Assembly: GCA_026119855.1 (NCBI GenBank)
Contig: JAOWBW010000049.1
Coordinates: 248,001 to 312,000, forward strand
Direction of reading: 5' to 3'
DNA: 64,000 bases
From: Campanula takesimana
Lineage: Eukaryota; Streptophyta; Magnoliopsida; Asterales; Campanulaceae
In this document: positions 21,623-33,737 of the stretch, one piece after another
Layout of the letters: every line of letters starts with the position of its first letter
Position numbering within the stretch: position 1 is the first letter of the stretch
The notes under the pieces: model-generated
Databases searched by the model: none
What the model saw: only the letters and a program-made list of their open reading frames with translations
What the model was told of the DNA's origin: nothing
Translations under genes and position numbers: made by a program

Positions 21623-22020
21623 GGGCTTTGGACTCTAGGCCCCCTGGGTGAGATCCAAATGCCATAAAAACCCAAGGTCAGATCAAAATCCCATTTAAAC
21701 CCACCACAGCCCACAACCCGCCCCAGCCTTGCCCATGCCCTGCCCAGCCAGCCCGCCCATGCCCGCCCGCCCATGCCCAGCCCGCCCGCCCATGCCCAGC
21801 CCAGCTCACTGTTTGGATGCAAAATTAAAATGTTGGGTATGGGAATTGAACCCATGACTTATTGTGAAAACTAACAACTTAACCACTACACCAACCTACT
21901 GTTTGATACAAAATTTGCAATATATTCTATTACTATTGCGCCTAAATGAAACTAAGTGAAGAAAAAACAAGATTCTAAATCAATTTATAAAATTTTTGAT
22001 TATTCCCAAAACATCAACTT

Positions 22021-22057
<37 letters not shown>

Positions 22058-22760
22058 GAAAAACAAGATTTAAAAAAATATATATATAAAGTATTTAAAT
22101 ATTTTATTAGAAAAAAAATATAAAAGACCCAAAGATAAATTAAATTATAATTTTGTGCAATATCGAATTTTAATTTTAATTTTTTTTTACTAGCACCCTC
22201 CAGTAAACTATTTATATAAAATGACACTATTTAAGTCCTTATTACCAAATTGTCATTATTTGCACTTATAAGACCTTTTGAGAGACTCATGAGTCTGCTA
22301 TGAGACCTTGTAAATAGACCCTCATAAGTCTTATATGAGACATTTTTACATGTCTCATAAGAATTTACAAAGACTTTGATACAAATTATAAGACCTAAAA
22401 AATACACTTATGAGACCTTTGAGAGACTCATGAGTCTGCTATGAGACCTTGTAAATAGACCCTCATAAGTCTTATATGAGACTTTTTTACATGTCTCATA
22501 AGAATTTACAAGACTTTGATAGAAATTATAAGACCTAAAAAATGCACTTATGAGACCTTTGAGAGACTCATGGGTCTGGTATGAGACCTTTGTAAATAGA
22601 CTTATGAGTCTGGTATGAGACAATTTACATGTCTCATAAGAATTTACAAGACTTTTATACAAATTATAAGACTTAAAAATCACTTATGAGACATTTAAGA
22701 GACTCATGAGTCGGATATGAGACCTTTGTAAATGGCTCTCATGAGTCTGATATGAGACAA
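21623..22760 (-). mobile_element. second copy of the fold-back element, one arm missing
   Basis: It starts GGGCTTTGGACTCTAGGCCC. It then carries the tRNA-like boxes (GGGAATTGAACCCATGAC, ACTTAACCACTACACCAAC, minus strand), the GCAATATATTCTATTACTAT block, a long poly-A, and the array of TCTCATAAG / GAGACTCATGAGTCTG units (22261-22760). This matches the right arm and array of 1603-3771 in inverse orientation. The other arm is absent. Confidence 0.75.
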
Positions 22761-22842
22761 TGGGTGAAGATTGAGGTTTGAGTTTCTTGTGCTAACATTG
22801 TTTTGCAGGTTATAAATCAGAACCACAAAAATAGGGGGAGAT
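22761..22842 (+). mobile_element. copia internal 3' remnant with polypurine tract
   Basis: The tail of the internal region ends in the purine-rich AAAATAGGGGGAGA directly before the 3' LTR, as expected for plus-strand priming. No pol or gag remains. Confidence 0.7.
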
Positions 22843-23621
22843 TGAAAGAGTATAAAATACTCTTAATATCTTTTTGATTTTTGTAATTCTGATTTGTATT
22901 TTATTTTAATTTAGTTTGTAATATTATCCTTATTTAAGTTGTTTATAATTTAGGTTATTTGTATTTATATTAAGTTATTTATTTATCTTTGGTAGTTTTA
23001 TTTTAGGATTTATATTTTTAGTATTTATCTTTTACTAACAATACTAATCATTTCCTTGTACAAAGTGAATCTCTTATTTGTGTAGGACTCTAGGGTTGAA
23101 GGTTATATAAACAAAGAGAGATCAGCCATTGATGATTTGAGCAGAGCATTCAAAGAGGAAAATCAAGTTTTCATAAGAGTCTTTCTTGTCCTTGAAGTTG
23201 GTGTATGATTATGATCTAAAGTCTTCAAGGTTCCTTTGCAATTGTTCTTGTATTAAGAACACATATTGCTGCCATCTTTGGCCTTGAAGCTTTGGTGATC
23301 TAAGTCTTTTATTCTTCAAGGTTGTTTTTGTGTTTGATTAGTTCTAGGAGTCTAGAACTCATTTAGTCTTTTTATTATTTTTATTTCTTTCATTGTAATC
23401 GTTTTCTACAACTTGTATTCTGCAAGTTTTTTATTAATGAAAGTTTTCCAGCAAGCATAGTCTTGCTGAAGTGTTTAAAATCGTGTTTTTACTTAATCCG
23501 CTGCGTTTTTACGTTTTTCTGATATTCTGTCCGTTGACAGTTGTCGTGCCAGTTGTTAAGACACTTGTGACAGTATTCTCAGATCACAACTGGTCATTTC
23601 CAGAAAACAGTCCTAGCTACA
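22843..23621 (+). mobile_element. complete 3' LTR of copia-type element
   Basis: A 779-bp LTR from TGAAAGAG to CTAGCTACA (TG...CA ends). It has a TATA-like GTTATATAAACAAAG near 23102. Flanking 5-mers TGTCT and TTTCT differ by one base and could be the target duplication. Confidence 0.75.
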
Positions 23622-24004
23622 TTTCTTTCAAAGTTCATATATTATAAAAAAACCATCACTCACCCTCTACTTTTCACTCACTTACTTTATGAATGGACAA
23701 TTATATGCTTCACTCACACATTACTATTGTCGACTCAAATTTATCTTGGTTTCTTAATAAGCGTGATAAGTCAAACTAAGAACTTTAAACAGGGACGGAG
23801 GGAGTATTTTTTTTTGCCAAGATTTCAATCTAAAATAAGTATCACTTTTGAGCTAAATATTCTTCTAAACTTACATTGAAACTTGTTTTGTTTTACTAAT
23901 TGTCTTAGTGTGAGACATTAATGTAAAAAAGATGCCACACAATAATGGTAAATTTAGCACTTTTGCTATTAAGCCATGTTAATAATACAATATGCTTTTC
24001 TTAA

Positions 24005-24180
24005 AGAGCTGCTAGGGGTACAAAACAAATTCACAAAATCTTGCTCACACAATGAGATGACGATATTTTATTGGTTGTATCGATAATGGACCATACACAC
24101 TCTAATTAAAAACACCAAATTACACCTATAATTTTTTGAGCAAGATTTTATGATTTTTTTATGCCCCAAATATCATTCTT
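24005..24180. mobile_element. MITE of the GCTAGGGGYACAAAA family
   Basis: Left end CTGCTAGGGGTACAAAACAA and right end TTTTTTTATGCCCCAAATAT. The sub-terminal CACAAAATCTTGCTCA is mirrored by TGAGCAAGATTTTATG. The interior GACGATATTTTATTGG matches 1000-1175 and 30130-30242. Confidence 0.7.
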
Positions 24181-24259
24181 TCTTAAAAATTATGTAAATC
24201 TCAAAAGAGACTTTATTTAAACCGGAGGAGTAACTCGTGTTAGAGCATACAGAAAATTT

Positions 24260-24572
24260 TAGGAGAAACTAGTTCATCCATAAGTTATAAAAATTCATAT
24301 TATAATTTAGAGTTTATAATTTAGGATATAATGTAATATTAATATATAATCTTGTAATCTCTTTTCCAAACATTTAGTTTTGCACGTATAAAGAAACCAG
24401 TGAAAAAATTTTCGAAAAAAAACATTTAGGGACAAAGTTATGTTAAAAAAAACACTCATTTTGGAACAAAGATTTTTTGAAAATGAACACTCATTTAAAA
24501 ACAGATAGAGTAAATTTTTTATAATTTATTAAAAAAACTAATTTCCCTCGAAACCTAGTCCATATACTGTCC
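24260..24572. mobile_element. GGAGAAACTAGTTC-end MITE with nested Stowaway fragment
   Basis: Outer ends TAGGAGAAACTAGTTCATCC and ACTAATTTCCCTCGAAACCT. The inner 24334-24513 is the decayed right two-thirds of the Stowaway subtype seen at 10688 and 42994. Confidence 0.7.
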
Positions 24573-24799
24573 ACCATCAAGGTGGTGCTACCCGAAGTTC
24601 GAGGGAGCGGGGGGAGAGAATGAATTATCGGCCCAAAAGTCTATCATTGTTCAACATCTAGGACCCGCCTCCATCACACCACTGTCTCCACTATCGACCA
24701 ATTTTCCCGCCTCGAGCTTCGAGCCTCCCCATTTAACAATTTCCTTTTACTCCCTTAAAACCCTTCCATTAACCAAAATAAAAAACTATTAGTCTAGTC

Positions 24800-25030
24800 T
24801 ATTCGTTTCAAAATATTTGTCGTTTTAGATGTTTTCACACGTATTAAAAAAATGTAATTAATACATGTTGAAAAGACTTAATTGCCTTTACTTTAAAAGT
24901 GTCTAATTTTTTAGATAAGTAAATGCTTGTACAAGAAATGATCTACAATCATTAATAAAAGTATAATTGAGATAAAAGAGTAAAAATGTTTTTAATAATA
25001 ATAAAGCGACAAATATTTTAAAACCCTCAA
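24800..25030. mobile_element. decayed Stowaway-like MITE
   Basis: ATTCGTTTCAAAATATTTG with CGTTTTAGATG at the left, and AAAGCGACAAATATTTTAAA at the right. It is similar to the inner element at 16129-16396 but without the terminal GGAGGGAG. Confidence 0.45.
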
Positions 25031-25279
25031 ATGTAATCTTCTCTGAGAAAAATAAGCAAATCAAATCATCAAAGTGACATAAACGACAACTGACAAGGAA
25101 AACATAAGTTAATTAAAAAATCAGGTTACTAGAAGGAGAAAGATAAACATAAATTGATCAATTATGGAGAAGAAAGGGTAACACCCACAAAATTAAATTT
25201 AGAAAGTGGAGTACATTTTTTTACAGTTGGTTAAGCAAACAAAAGAGTAAGAGGAAACTAAACTTGACCCGGCCCGACC

Positions 25280-25882
25280 CTAAAACTGGTAACAGTGAAA
25301 TCCTAAAACAGAACCATCACTGACAGCAATGGCAACTCTGCACCCAGCTTTAGCCTCCACATGATGTGTAAAGAAATGGACTACCCGGACCTGACCCGGC
25401 ATCTCCAACCTCGTCTCCAACTCCAGCATCTGCCCGACCCGAACTCCCGGCAACCCGTCCGTGATGTTCGGCCCCACGTTCTCCGGCTGAGAAGCGGCCC
25501 CCAACGGAAACGACTTGACGGAGAAAGTGGCTGCCATGTACTGGGTTTTACCCGACCCGATCTTACCGGCGGGAACGAACATGAAACCGACTTGAGCTCC
25601 GGCGTAGAGGAGGTGAATGGAGCTGTCGTAGTGGGTGAAGTAGCCGCGGTTGGGGTTTTGGACGGCGACGTATTGGGAGAGGGTGAAGGTGAGGGAGTTG
25701 TTGGAGAGGGAGAAGGAAGGGAGTTGGACGGCGGAGACGGAGAGTTTAGGGGATTGGGGTTTGAATAAGGTGAAGAAGATGATTAAGATGATGATGATTA
25801 TGAAGATGAGGAAGACGGTGGCGACGATGCAGGAGGCTAGATTTGTTCTGCCGGAGGGACGTTTGGGGGGTTTCCCTCCCAT
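25280..25882 (-). CDS. LEA_2 / NDR1-HIN1-like (NHL) membrane protein
   Basis: Single-exon gene of 200 residues, a usual length for NHL proteins, which are membrane-anchored LEA_2 proteins linked to defence and stress. A short basic cytosolic N-terminus (MGGKPPKRPSGRTN) precedes one strongly hydrophobic membrane segment at about residues 15-40. The LEA_2-type beta domain follows, with VQNPNRGYFTHYDSSIHLLY and FVPAGKI. The start is the first ATG and fits the signal-anchor layout. G+C is much higher than in the flanks. A CT-rich leader lies above it on the minus strand. The long open frame on the opposite strand is a shadow. Precise subfamily and function are unknown. Confidence 0.85.
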   Translation of the reverse strand: MGGKPPKRPSGRTNLASCIVATVFLIFIIIIILIIFFTLFKPQSPKLSVSAVQLPSFSLSNNSLTFTLSQYVAVQNPNRGYFTHYDSSIHLLYAGAQVGFMFVPAGKIGSGKTQYMAATFSVKSFPLGAASQPENVGPNITDGLPGVRVGQMLELETRLEMPGQVRVVHFFTHHVEAKAGCRVAIAVSDGSVLGFHCYQF

Positions 25883-26026
25883 TTTTGCTGAGGGGTCTGC
25901 TTAAAGTTTGTTTGTGGCAGGCCAATTGATTTGTGAGGAGTGACTAGTTTGTGTATTTGTCTGTCTTTGGTTAGTGGAGCTCAAAGAGAAAGAGAGAGAG
26001 ATTGGGAGAGAAATGGTGTGTTTTGT

Positions 26027-26299
26027 TACTCCATCCATCCCAGACTACATGTCCGTCTTTCTTTTTTAGTCTGTCTCAGATTATATGTCTACTTCCTAAA
26101 ATGACAAAGAATTTTTACTATTTCTCTCACTCATTATCTCTCATACTTACTTTTATACTCACAACAACAATCAAATTACTATTCTCCCCACTCATTCTCT
26201 TTCATATTTTACTTTTATACTCACAACACTTACATCACTTTCATTATTTTTTAATCTCCGTATAAATAAGAGGGTGTGCATATAATTTGGGACAGAGTA
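26027..26299. mobile_element. Stowaway-like MITE upstream of the NHL gene
   Basis: Left end TACTCCATCCATCCCAGACT and right end AATTTGGGACAGAGTA. It lies about 145 bp above the NHL start codon, so it may be part of that promoter. A further right-end fragment with CTGGAACGGATGGAGTA is at about 26380-26471. Confidence 0.7.
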
Positions 26300-26471
26300 T
26301 TTGTTAATAGTAGCGATTTAGTACGGATTTGGGTCTCTATACCAGACTGCACAACACATTTATGTTACTATTAAAATGTATTGTTTTTGTTGTGAGAATG
26401 ACAAGTGGGTCTCATTGTCCATTTTAGGTAATAAAGCAACTAAGAACCTTAGTCTGGAACGGATGGAGTAT

Positions 26472-27341
26472 CTATTATTATGACAAACTCTCCGTGTTTC
26501 ACCCGAAATATAATTCTTGGTCCAACGTAGTGGTTTCAATACGTGGATTAAGAAATATAATAATTTTTCGTCTCAAAGCAGCTTGCACAAATAAGGAGAG
26601 ACTATATACATTCAAAAGTATTGCGAGTATTAAAGTGGTTGTGACTTGTGAGTATAATGATTTGAAAGTGAGACCTATAATTTAAGTGTGAGAGTATGAC
26701 AAATCGGGTAAGATGAATAAAAAACAATAAAAGTTTAACATTTTAAGAAGTACGACTTATCAACAGGATAACCAAAAAGAAAATTAGCGTAAATTGTTTT
26801 GGGACTGAAGGGGGATATTATTGGGAGGGGCGAGAGAAGTGTGAAAGCAAAGACTTTGTTTAACTGCTTTGTGAATTTTTCACCTTTAAAAGGCTTCACT
26901 TTTGGTACAAAGACTAAAGTTGCTGAGAACTGCTTCTTGCTCAAATACAGCTTTATTAATTTAGGCTTAAATCATGAGTGATATTTGATTTTCTGTGAAG
27001 GTGAAATGAAATGTAGACCAATCTGAACAAAAAAACAAAAAAAACTCATAATATAGCTATACATTGAAATTTACACCACATAAGTCACATGTCAGCAACT
27101 CCAACTGTTGTGCTGAGACTCGCATTCACCCTTATAATAAACTGACCAAGGCCAATTTCCCTCAGCACATGAAAACAAGAACATAACAACGGTCTTTATT
27201 CATATTTCAAATACTGCTCCCCCCCCCCTACCACACTTACTACCACCCCCCATAAGTCCATCATCCAAAACGGACTGGTGATAGATACAACCTATACATA
27301 CAAATAGTTATTACCTATAGATACCCTTTGTGCTCGACATG
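26472..27341. other. NHL-PI4K spacer including PI4K 3' region
   Basis: No gene seen. The part nearest 27341 is the likely PI4K 3' untranslated region on the minus strand and includes a C-run near 27218. A degraded repeat-like stretch occupies 26480-26760. Confidence 0.45.
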
Positions 27342-29237
27342 CTATCTCGTGAGCTTGTCAAAATGGAAATCCATGATTTGGGCTATTGTCTTGAGAAATG
27401 CAGCTTCACTCATACCGGGAAGCATAGAATCTTGGGCTTCGTTAACAATCTTCTCGATCAAGGATTCTTTGTTCAAGGTCTCTCTACACATGATGCTTCC
27501 AATGGCAAAGGGAGTGAGTCCTCTCTCCGTCCCTTTCTTCAAAAGCATGGTGGAAATTCGAAATGTCCGGGCACATTCAAGGGAGAGGTCCCACCCGTAC
27601 GACTTCAATATTGCAATGTCTTGTTCAGCGTCTAGAGATTTTATGTAGGCCAAGGTCTCTGGTGAGTAGGGTTGCTTGGCTTGTGGCCAGTAAAGCCAAT
27701 CAAAGGTGCAATCTTCAAACTGTCAATTGGTGTTGCAAGTGTCAGAGATTGATTGTAAATTGTACATGAAATATTTTCAAGCAGAAATTTCTTGAAAGAA
27801 AACAAAGTTCAACAAATAATGAAGCAATGATGCAAAAAAAAATAAAAAAAATAGGATGCTTACGTTTTCAGGTAAGCAGTAGCCATGATCAATCGGGATA
27901 AGCACAATCCGTCCCTCTTCCCCTTCTCGACTCATCAAAATATTCCCAGCATGTCTATCTGTATTCGCTGTTCTTATATCAAACACGCTGATCTTATGGA
28001 CCTCTTCCACAGGAAAATCTCTGGGACCCATGTCCTCACAATTTCCAGAATTCTTCATAAACATTTGCAAAGACCCAACCTTAATGTTCTCTTTCGTACC
28101 TTCATACCCTTCTGGATGGTTAAACCCACCGTTCAAGCACTGAACCATCACTGTCGGGGGCACATTAGCAAAGCCAACCTCCAGGCTACGTAACTCACGG
28201 GGCCCACTCTTTGGATGATCCAGTATATATGCTGCAACCTCCCTCAATGCACCTTCTCCAACTTTTGTTCCTCTCTTTAGCCCTTCACCGTCCGATGATA
28301 GAGGTAGGCCTTGAGGGTTGTTCACAGCCTTTGGTTCTTCATCAATGGGCTTAAATACAGCGACATACTTATTGCCTGATGGATGTTGCATAAAGTATGT
28401 TCCTCCCGTGCCCTCTGATGATCTGATGGGCCTTTTTCCCCTCTTCAATCCTTCATATGCAGAATTAATCATATCCCATACCACTGAAGATAGTTTGATC
28501 TTTGGACTGACAATAACAGGTCTTATCAAGAAATCTTTATCTGGTGGTTTCCGAAATCCCACTTGAAGATCCTTATCAGACCTGTTTTCAACTCCTTTCT
28601 GTGTCCTCTCATTCAAGCTTGCTGCCTCAACAGAGATTTCAAGATCCCTCTCGACAGGCTCAGACCGAACTTTTGCTGATTTCTGAACAACCAAATGAAT
28701 CACTCCATCACACTTCTTACAAACGTCATCGATCAAGCTCTGGTCATTCAGTTTCTCGCCATTACAGAAAAGGTCTTGTTGTTCAGCATCAACAAAACCG
28801 TTCCCTTGTTCAGCAATCCGTTGCTTCAAATACCCAACATTTCTGAACCTATCAACCTGAAACTCAAACTCCTCTCCACATGTTGTTCTAACAGTGATGA
28901 CAATGAGATCAGAAAGCTTAAGAACCAAATGAAGAACATTCCCACTTGTCACCCCATAATCCTTAACAAGACAATTATTCCTGGCTAATTCCCTGCCACC
29001 ATAAACAAGCTTCTGTCTTCTTGCTACAAACCCTTTACATGTTTGGATCCTAAGCTTCACGGAACCTATAGAATCGGACTCCAACACGCGCATTGGGATA
29101 ACAGAACCCGAGACTGTTAGGTAAATTACAATCGATTCGCTTTTGGAAAGACCTAACCGGGTATGAAAAAAACCCGGTGATCTTTTTGACTGTTTCCGAA
29201 TCGGGCTCAAAGCAACATCAGCAACTGACATATTCAC
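27342..29237 (-). CDS. PI4KG: phosphatidylinositol 4-kinase gamma with two ubiquitin-like domains
   Basis: A plant type II PI4-kinase-like protein. Some members act as protein kinases, so lipid kinase activity is not certain. Exon 1 is 29237-27864 and exon 2 is 27719-27342, joined by a GT-AG intron after ...CLPEN into FEDCTFDWLYW, giving 583 residues. Two ubiquitin-like domains lie at about residues 37-108 and 112-185, a linker runs to about 250, and the PI3/4-kinase domain follows. The nucleotide-binding lysine K296 (in YVAVFKP), the catalytic loop DRHAGN (427-432) and the DHG metal-binding motif (450-452) are all intact. Reading through the intron would add a short hydrophobic tail, so the spliced form is preferred. 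The two-UBL layout matches the gamma4-type clade. Confidence 0.94.
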
Positions 29238-29259
29238 AAACTAACCTGCTTAACCAGAC

Positions 29260-29797
29260 CTAAGTATAACACCCTACAACCCCTATCTTCTAATTCAATT
29301 CCCCCTATTTCTTTCACCCAATTCAAATAGAAAGGGACGGACAGAAATTATCAAAACACTCGAATTTCTCAATCAAACAGGAGAATTTTTGTTCTTCTCC
29401 GTATGATTGATCAAATGAGACTCTCTATATAACCCAATAATCAAATAAATTAGGGAAAAAAATAACACTATACATAACTTATCAAAAACAATCAGAAAAA
29501 TGACTAAAAACAAAGGAATTTGAAGGTTCAGGACAAACAAGAGCAACCCTAATTTCAATTTTAGGGTGGGGAGGAAAGAAAAAACTCACAAAATGCACCC
29601 CCACAAACCTCGAAACCCCCAGGCTCGATCTTCAATCGATCAGCTCACAAATTCAAATCTTGATTGAGAGCTATACAATAATTATTTTCGCTATAAAATT
29701 GAGTACCAAATTAGGGAAAAAAACGGGGAATTATGAGGAATGTTGGGGAGGCGAAGCTTTTCAGAGAGAGAGAGAGAAAAAAAAAGTGGATTCTTAC
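29260..29797 (-). other. probable 5' UTR intron of the PI4K gene
   Basis: On the minus strand a strong donor, CATCG/GTAAGAATCC at 29797, pairs with a pyrimidine-flanked acceptor ATACTTAG at 29260, about 20 nt above the start codon. The first untranslated exon would lie upstream at about 29798-30050, a GA/CT-rich region. Inferred from splice signals alone. Confidence 0.5.
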
Positions 29798-30129
29798 CGA
29801 TGGAAAGAACCAAAAGTGAATGGCAACGAACTGGGGACTTATATTTTTGAAGATCTGACGATTAATTGAGGGGTAAAGATGAATTGGGGAGACGATTTTT
29901 TCTTTGAAATTTGCTAAATTTAGCTACGTATTTGTTGTTGATGACATTTCATTACAGTAGTTAAAGCGTCCGATCTTCTCGCCGGATTTTGGATTTTCCG
30001 GTCAAAATTTCCACGGATATAGAGAGAGTGTGTGGGGGGAGTGATTGAGCGGAATTATAGCCGTTTGGTTTTTATATGTTTTTGACTTCGTGTATATGGA
30101 CGTCAATACCCCTAGGATAAATCCACAAC

Positions 30130-31350
30130 GGTAACGCAAGAGGCGCAAACAAAAGGATTTCACAAAATAAAAGATACAAAATGAGGTGACGATATTTTAT
30201 TGATTATATCGATAGTAGACCCGACACACTTTATAATTAAAAGACAAATTCTCCCGTCCGTCGCACACTGTACGACGGGTTCTTCCATGGGTTTTCGGTT
30301 TTACCCAACGGTTAATACCCGGTGTCTTTTACCCAGCGGTTATTATCAAGCTGACGCGTCAGCCTATGCCCCGTTTAGCTCGCGACATGTGTTGCTAAAA
30401 AAAAAACCCTTTCATAACTTTAAAATGCTATATCTTGAGATTTATAACTTGGAAAAAAAATTAAAAATACCGTTGTGTTCGTCTCGACGAGACGAATAAA
30501 ACTACATAGGTCATGATATGGTTTGATTTTTTTTTTTAAAAAAAAAAAAAATTACACACAAAAAGTTTGAGTTGCTTTGTCAGCTGAGATGTAACACTCT
30601 GTTTTGATAAAAGTAACAGTTTCATATTCAAAAAGTAACACTTTTTACAGTCAAATGTAACAGCAATTTTAAAAAAAAAAATGGGTTTGCATTTCAATTG
30701 TTACTTTCTCAATAAAAAAATTGTTACATTTCAGATATAATGTTACATTTAAGAATATAAACTGTTACAATTGAGAAAAAAAATGTTACATTCATTTTTT
30801 TATAAAATGTAACACTAGTTTAGTTTGTCAATCTTATGTTAATTTTGAAAAAAAAAAAAGTGTTACATTTGAAAAAAAGAGTGTTACATTCCTTTATAAA
30901 AAGTGTGACATTTGTTTATTGTCAATTTTTATGGTCTCTTTAATTTATTGCAGCAAAATTGTGGTACATTTTTTTAAAAAAAATGTTACATTTGAAAAAA
31001 AAAATGTTACATTTGAAAAAAAGAGTGTTACATTCCTTTTAAAAGAGTGTGACATTAGTTTAGTTGTCAATATTTATGTTATCTTTAATCTATTCCAGCA
31101 AAATTGTGATACATTTTTTTTAAAAAAAGTTTTACATTTGAAAGAAAAAAGTGTTACAATTCGTTATAACAAGTGTTACTTTTGTTGGGAGGAAAAAAAT
31201 GTTGGGGTTGCAAAAAAAAATAAAAATGGAAAAGTCCCTGGCCCGCCGCACGCCATGCGGCGGGTGTACAGGAGACAAGCTCTAATTAAAAATACCAATG
31301 CAATCATGACACATCATTTTGTAAGCTAAATTTTGTGGCTCTTTTTTGTG
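30130..31350. mobile_element. MITE (GCTAGGGG family) split by a MULE-like element
   Basis: The left half, with CACAAAATAAAAGATACAAA and GAGGTGACGATATTTTATTG, and the right half, with AATTAAAAATACCAATGCAA, TTTTGTAAGCTAAATTTTG and TTTTTTGTGACTTTATA, together match 24005-24180 once 30243-31282 is removed. A further end of this family, CCTCTAGCATTGC, is at about 31370-31475. Confidence 0.65.
30243..31282. mobile_element. MULE-like element carrying a TGTTACATTTG minisatellite
   Basis: Exact 9-bp duplication TAATTAAAA at 30234-30242 and 31283-31291. The ends read inward GACAAATTCTCCCGTCC and GAGCTTGTCTCCTGTAC, only partly alike. Near each end is a GC-rich dyad (CCGTCGCACACTGTACGACGG; CCCGCCGCACGCCATGCGGC). 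The interior (30600-31180) is an array of TGTTACATTTGAAAAAA / GTGTTACATTCC units. No ORF of note. Confidence 0.7.
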
Positions 31351-31594
31351 ACTTTATATTTACCCAATCCACAATTGTTTTTTTTATTCCTATTTCGATG
31401 CAGCCAATAAAATATCGTTACTTCACTTTGTATCCATTATTTTGTAAAAAAAATTTGTACCTCTAGCATTGCTATTCCTGATTACAATTTGTGTAGATTG
31501 GCAGTCAAATATAAGATGTTGACTAGTTTTAATTTGGCTGGTGATTATTGTAGATTGTGAAAATCTTGAGAAAAATGTGTTTTACACCAACGCT

Positions 31595-32290
31595 ATTGTA
31601 GAACGTGTTTTTAAAAAAACGGAGAACGTTGTGAGAAGGCGCGGTGGCATTGATATAAATAATTGGAACTCATGAAAACTCACCAGGCACTTTTCGAAAC
31701 TGTAGGAGGCATTTTTCAATATTACAGCAGACAGATTTTAACACTAGAGCAGGCACATGTTTTGACACTACCAAGGCATGTTTAGACACTTATAAAAGTG
31801 TATGAGCAGGCATTTATTTTACATTTGTTATATAATACAAGAGGCATTTTCTAATGCTATAAGATGCACAAAATAATTCAGAGCAGGCACTTATTTGGAA
31901 CTTTAAAACATGCATGCTTGAATTTTAAAACATGCATTTTTTTTTTTACAAGTGCCAAAAAAAATGTCTTCTCTAAGGTTAAAAAATATCTGCTTGAGTT
32001 TTAAAACATGCCTGCTGGGTTTTTTTTTTTCCAAGTGCCAAAAAAAAGTGTTTTCTCTAAGGTAAAAAAGTGTCTGCTTGAGTTTAAAACATGTCTGCTG
32101 GGTTGTTTTTTTTTTTTTTTTTTCAAGTGCCAAAAAAGTGCCTTCTCTAAGGTAAAAAAGTGCCTGCTGTGAAAGTAAAAAAAAAAAGTGTCTGCTGTAA
32201 AAATATTGAAAAGTGCCTCCTACAGTATCGGAAAGTGCCTGCCCAAGAACCCTTCTATGTGGAACGCGTTTTTCACAAGAACGACTCTGG
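31595..32290. mobile_element. element with CTGCTTGAGTTTTAAAACATG tandem array
   Basis: It begins near GAACGTGTTTTTAAAAAAACG and ends near GGAACGCGTTTTTCACAAG, imperfect inverted ends. GGTGGCATTGATATAAATAA with TTGGAAC is shared, inverted, with 36540-36590. The middle (31900-32170) is about four units of TCTGCTTGAGTTTTAAAAC, CATGCCTGCTGGG, poly-T, CAAGTGCCAAAAAAA and CTTCTCTAAGG. Confidence 0.55.
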
Positions 32291-32380
32291 TAGATTTGAC
32301 CTAGTTACAATTTTTATCTTTTTTATTGCTTCCTCTCAAGTTGTTGATTATCCGGAAAGTTCTTATCCAGTAATAGTAAT

Positions 32381-32630
32381 ATGCTCCCTCCGTCTCAGAG
32401 TAACGAGCACAAAAAATTTTAGCATGAGAATTAAGGAAAGTGTTAGTGTTGTGGGTATGAAAAGTGAGTAGGAGAGATAAAGTGTAAGTGTTATGAGTAT
32501 AAAAGTAAGTAGGAGAGAGAATGAGTGTGAAGAATATTAAAGATTCTTTACTATTTTTAGTAATGTGCCCGTTTAAATGGGACGCCCAAAAAAAGAAACT
32601 TGTGCTCATTGGTTAGGGACAAAAAGAGTA
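32381..32630. mobile_element. Stowaway-like MITE
   Basis: Left end GCTCCCTCCGTCTCAGAGTA and decayed right end TTAGGGACAAAAAGAGTA, with the GAGAATTAAGGAAAG / GAGTAGGAGAGA body common in the window. Confidence 0.7.
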
Positions 32631-33625
32631 TTATACTGTATGCAATACATCATCATCAACATTGCTGCTACCACCGTCGCTCGGTCGCCGCCTGCCGTCC
32701 ATTTATGAAGGATTATATTCTGTTATCCAATATTATACACTCTTATGTAATTCTGTAGATTACAGAATATGCAAGAATACAAGGGGTGAAATGACTCCCT
32801 TTACATATTGTGGCTTCATCACTGTTCCATCTCAATATAAATGTGGAAGTTTACAATTGAGTAAAATAAATTTTGGTATTGAGTTTTGAGTTTATCATAA
32901 GCTATTGCTTGAATTGATATATTTTGATTGATAACACAGATATGTATGAATACAAGGGGTTGATACTGTCTTTTCCGCACTTGTAAACGCTCATTTTAAA
33001 CCACTCACAAATGCAGCAGCTGCAGCAAAATGACCGCAAGAACGGTGTCAAATCCGCACTTGTAAACGCTCCCCAACTATCATCTCGTTACTATACTAGT
33101 ACCGTCCCCCTAACTATTCTTTTGTTGACAATTTACGTTCATCATCCCAAAAGTCACTCTAGATTTCCAGATTGATGCCATATTTCATCAATTAAATCCA
33201 CTGAATCTAATATTTATTGTGCTATGAACTAACAAACGATGATGCCGAAAGGTTGTCGATGTCTTCCTTGCCCACTAAGTAATCTTTTGTTGACAATTTA
33301 CGTTCAAAAAGTATGACATTTTGATCTGGTAAATGAAACTCAAACGACTCAATTTGCACTTGAATAATACCTTTTTTATAGAATTACTACTTAAACCAGT
33401 TAGTTTTAACATTTAAAAAAACATTTTTGTATAATTAAAAACCCTGATTTGATACCGCAAATATAACTTTAAATTTTTCACACGCGTTGTTTTCTCTAAT
33501 TATAGGTATTTTTAAATTAATAGCACTACATGTTTAAGGTAATGAATGATGTGTCCAGGAGCTTTGTCTAATTGTCTCCTTCAATTAGCAGTTATAGCAT
33601 CTTCATGTCAGATTTTTTTAAATAC
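32631..33625. other. intergenic spacer, no gene seen
   Basis: AT-rich DNA with a direct repeat: CCGCACTTGTAAACGCTC occurs at about 32976 and 33054, and AATCTTTTGTTGACAATTTA-like text at about 33118 and 33280. No coding segment recognised. Confidence 0.4.
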
Positions 33626-33737
33626 TACTCCATCCGTTCTCGTTTAAAGTTCTTTTCCGTTCTCGTTTGTTTAAAGTTCTTAATTTTTTTTTTGGTATGT
33701 ACTAGTTTAAGGTTTTTAGTTTTTTTTATTATTTAAA

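Larger units (their letters stand above)
21280..23806. mobile_element. Stowaway-like MITE split by a copia-type LTR element
   Basis: The left end CTCCCTCCCTCTGGTTC (21282) and the right end ACAGGGACGGAGGGAGTA belong together. The junction halves (AATGGCAAAGTATGAATAGT before, AAAGTTCATATATTATAAAA after) are contiguous in the relatives at 33626-35801 and 36264-36819. Confidence 0.8.

Noticed and set aside
25361..25768. 135-residue frame on the plus strand
   Set aside because: Antisense shadow of the G+C-rich NHL gene. It has no recognisable domain, while the minus strand has a clear LEA_2 protein.
27777..29237. PI4K as a single 486-residue frame
   Set aside because: The last residues are intron read-through. 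The catalytic domain continues in the exon at 27342-27719.
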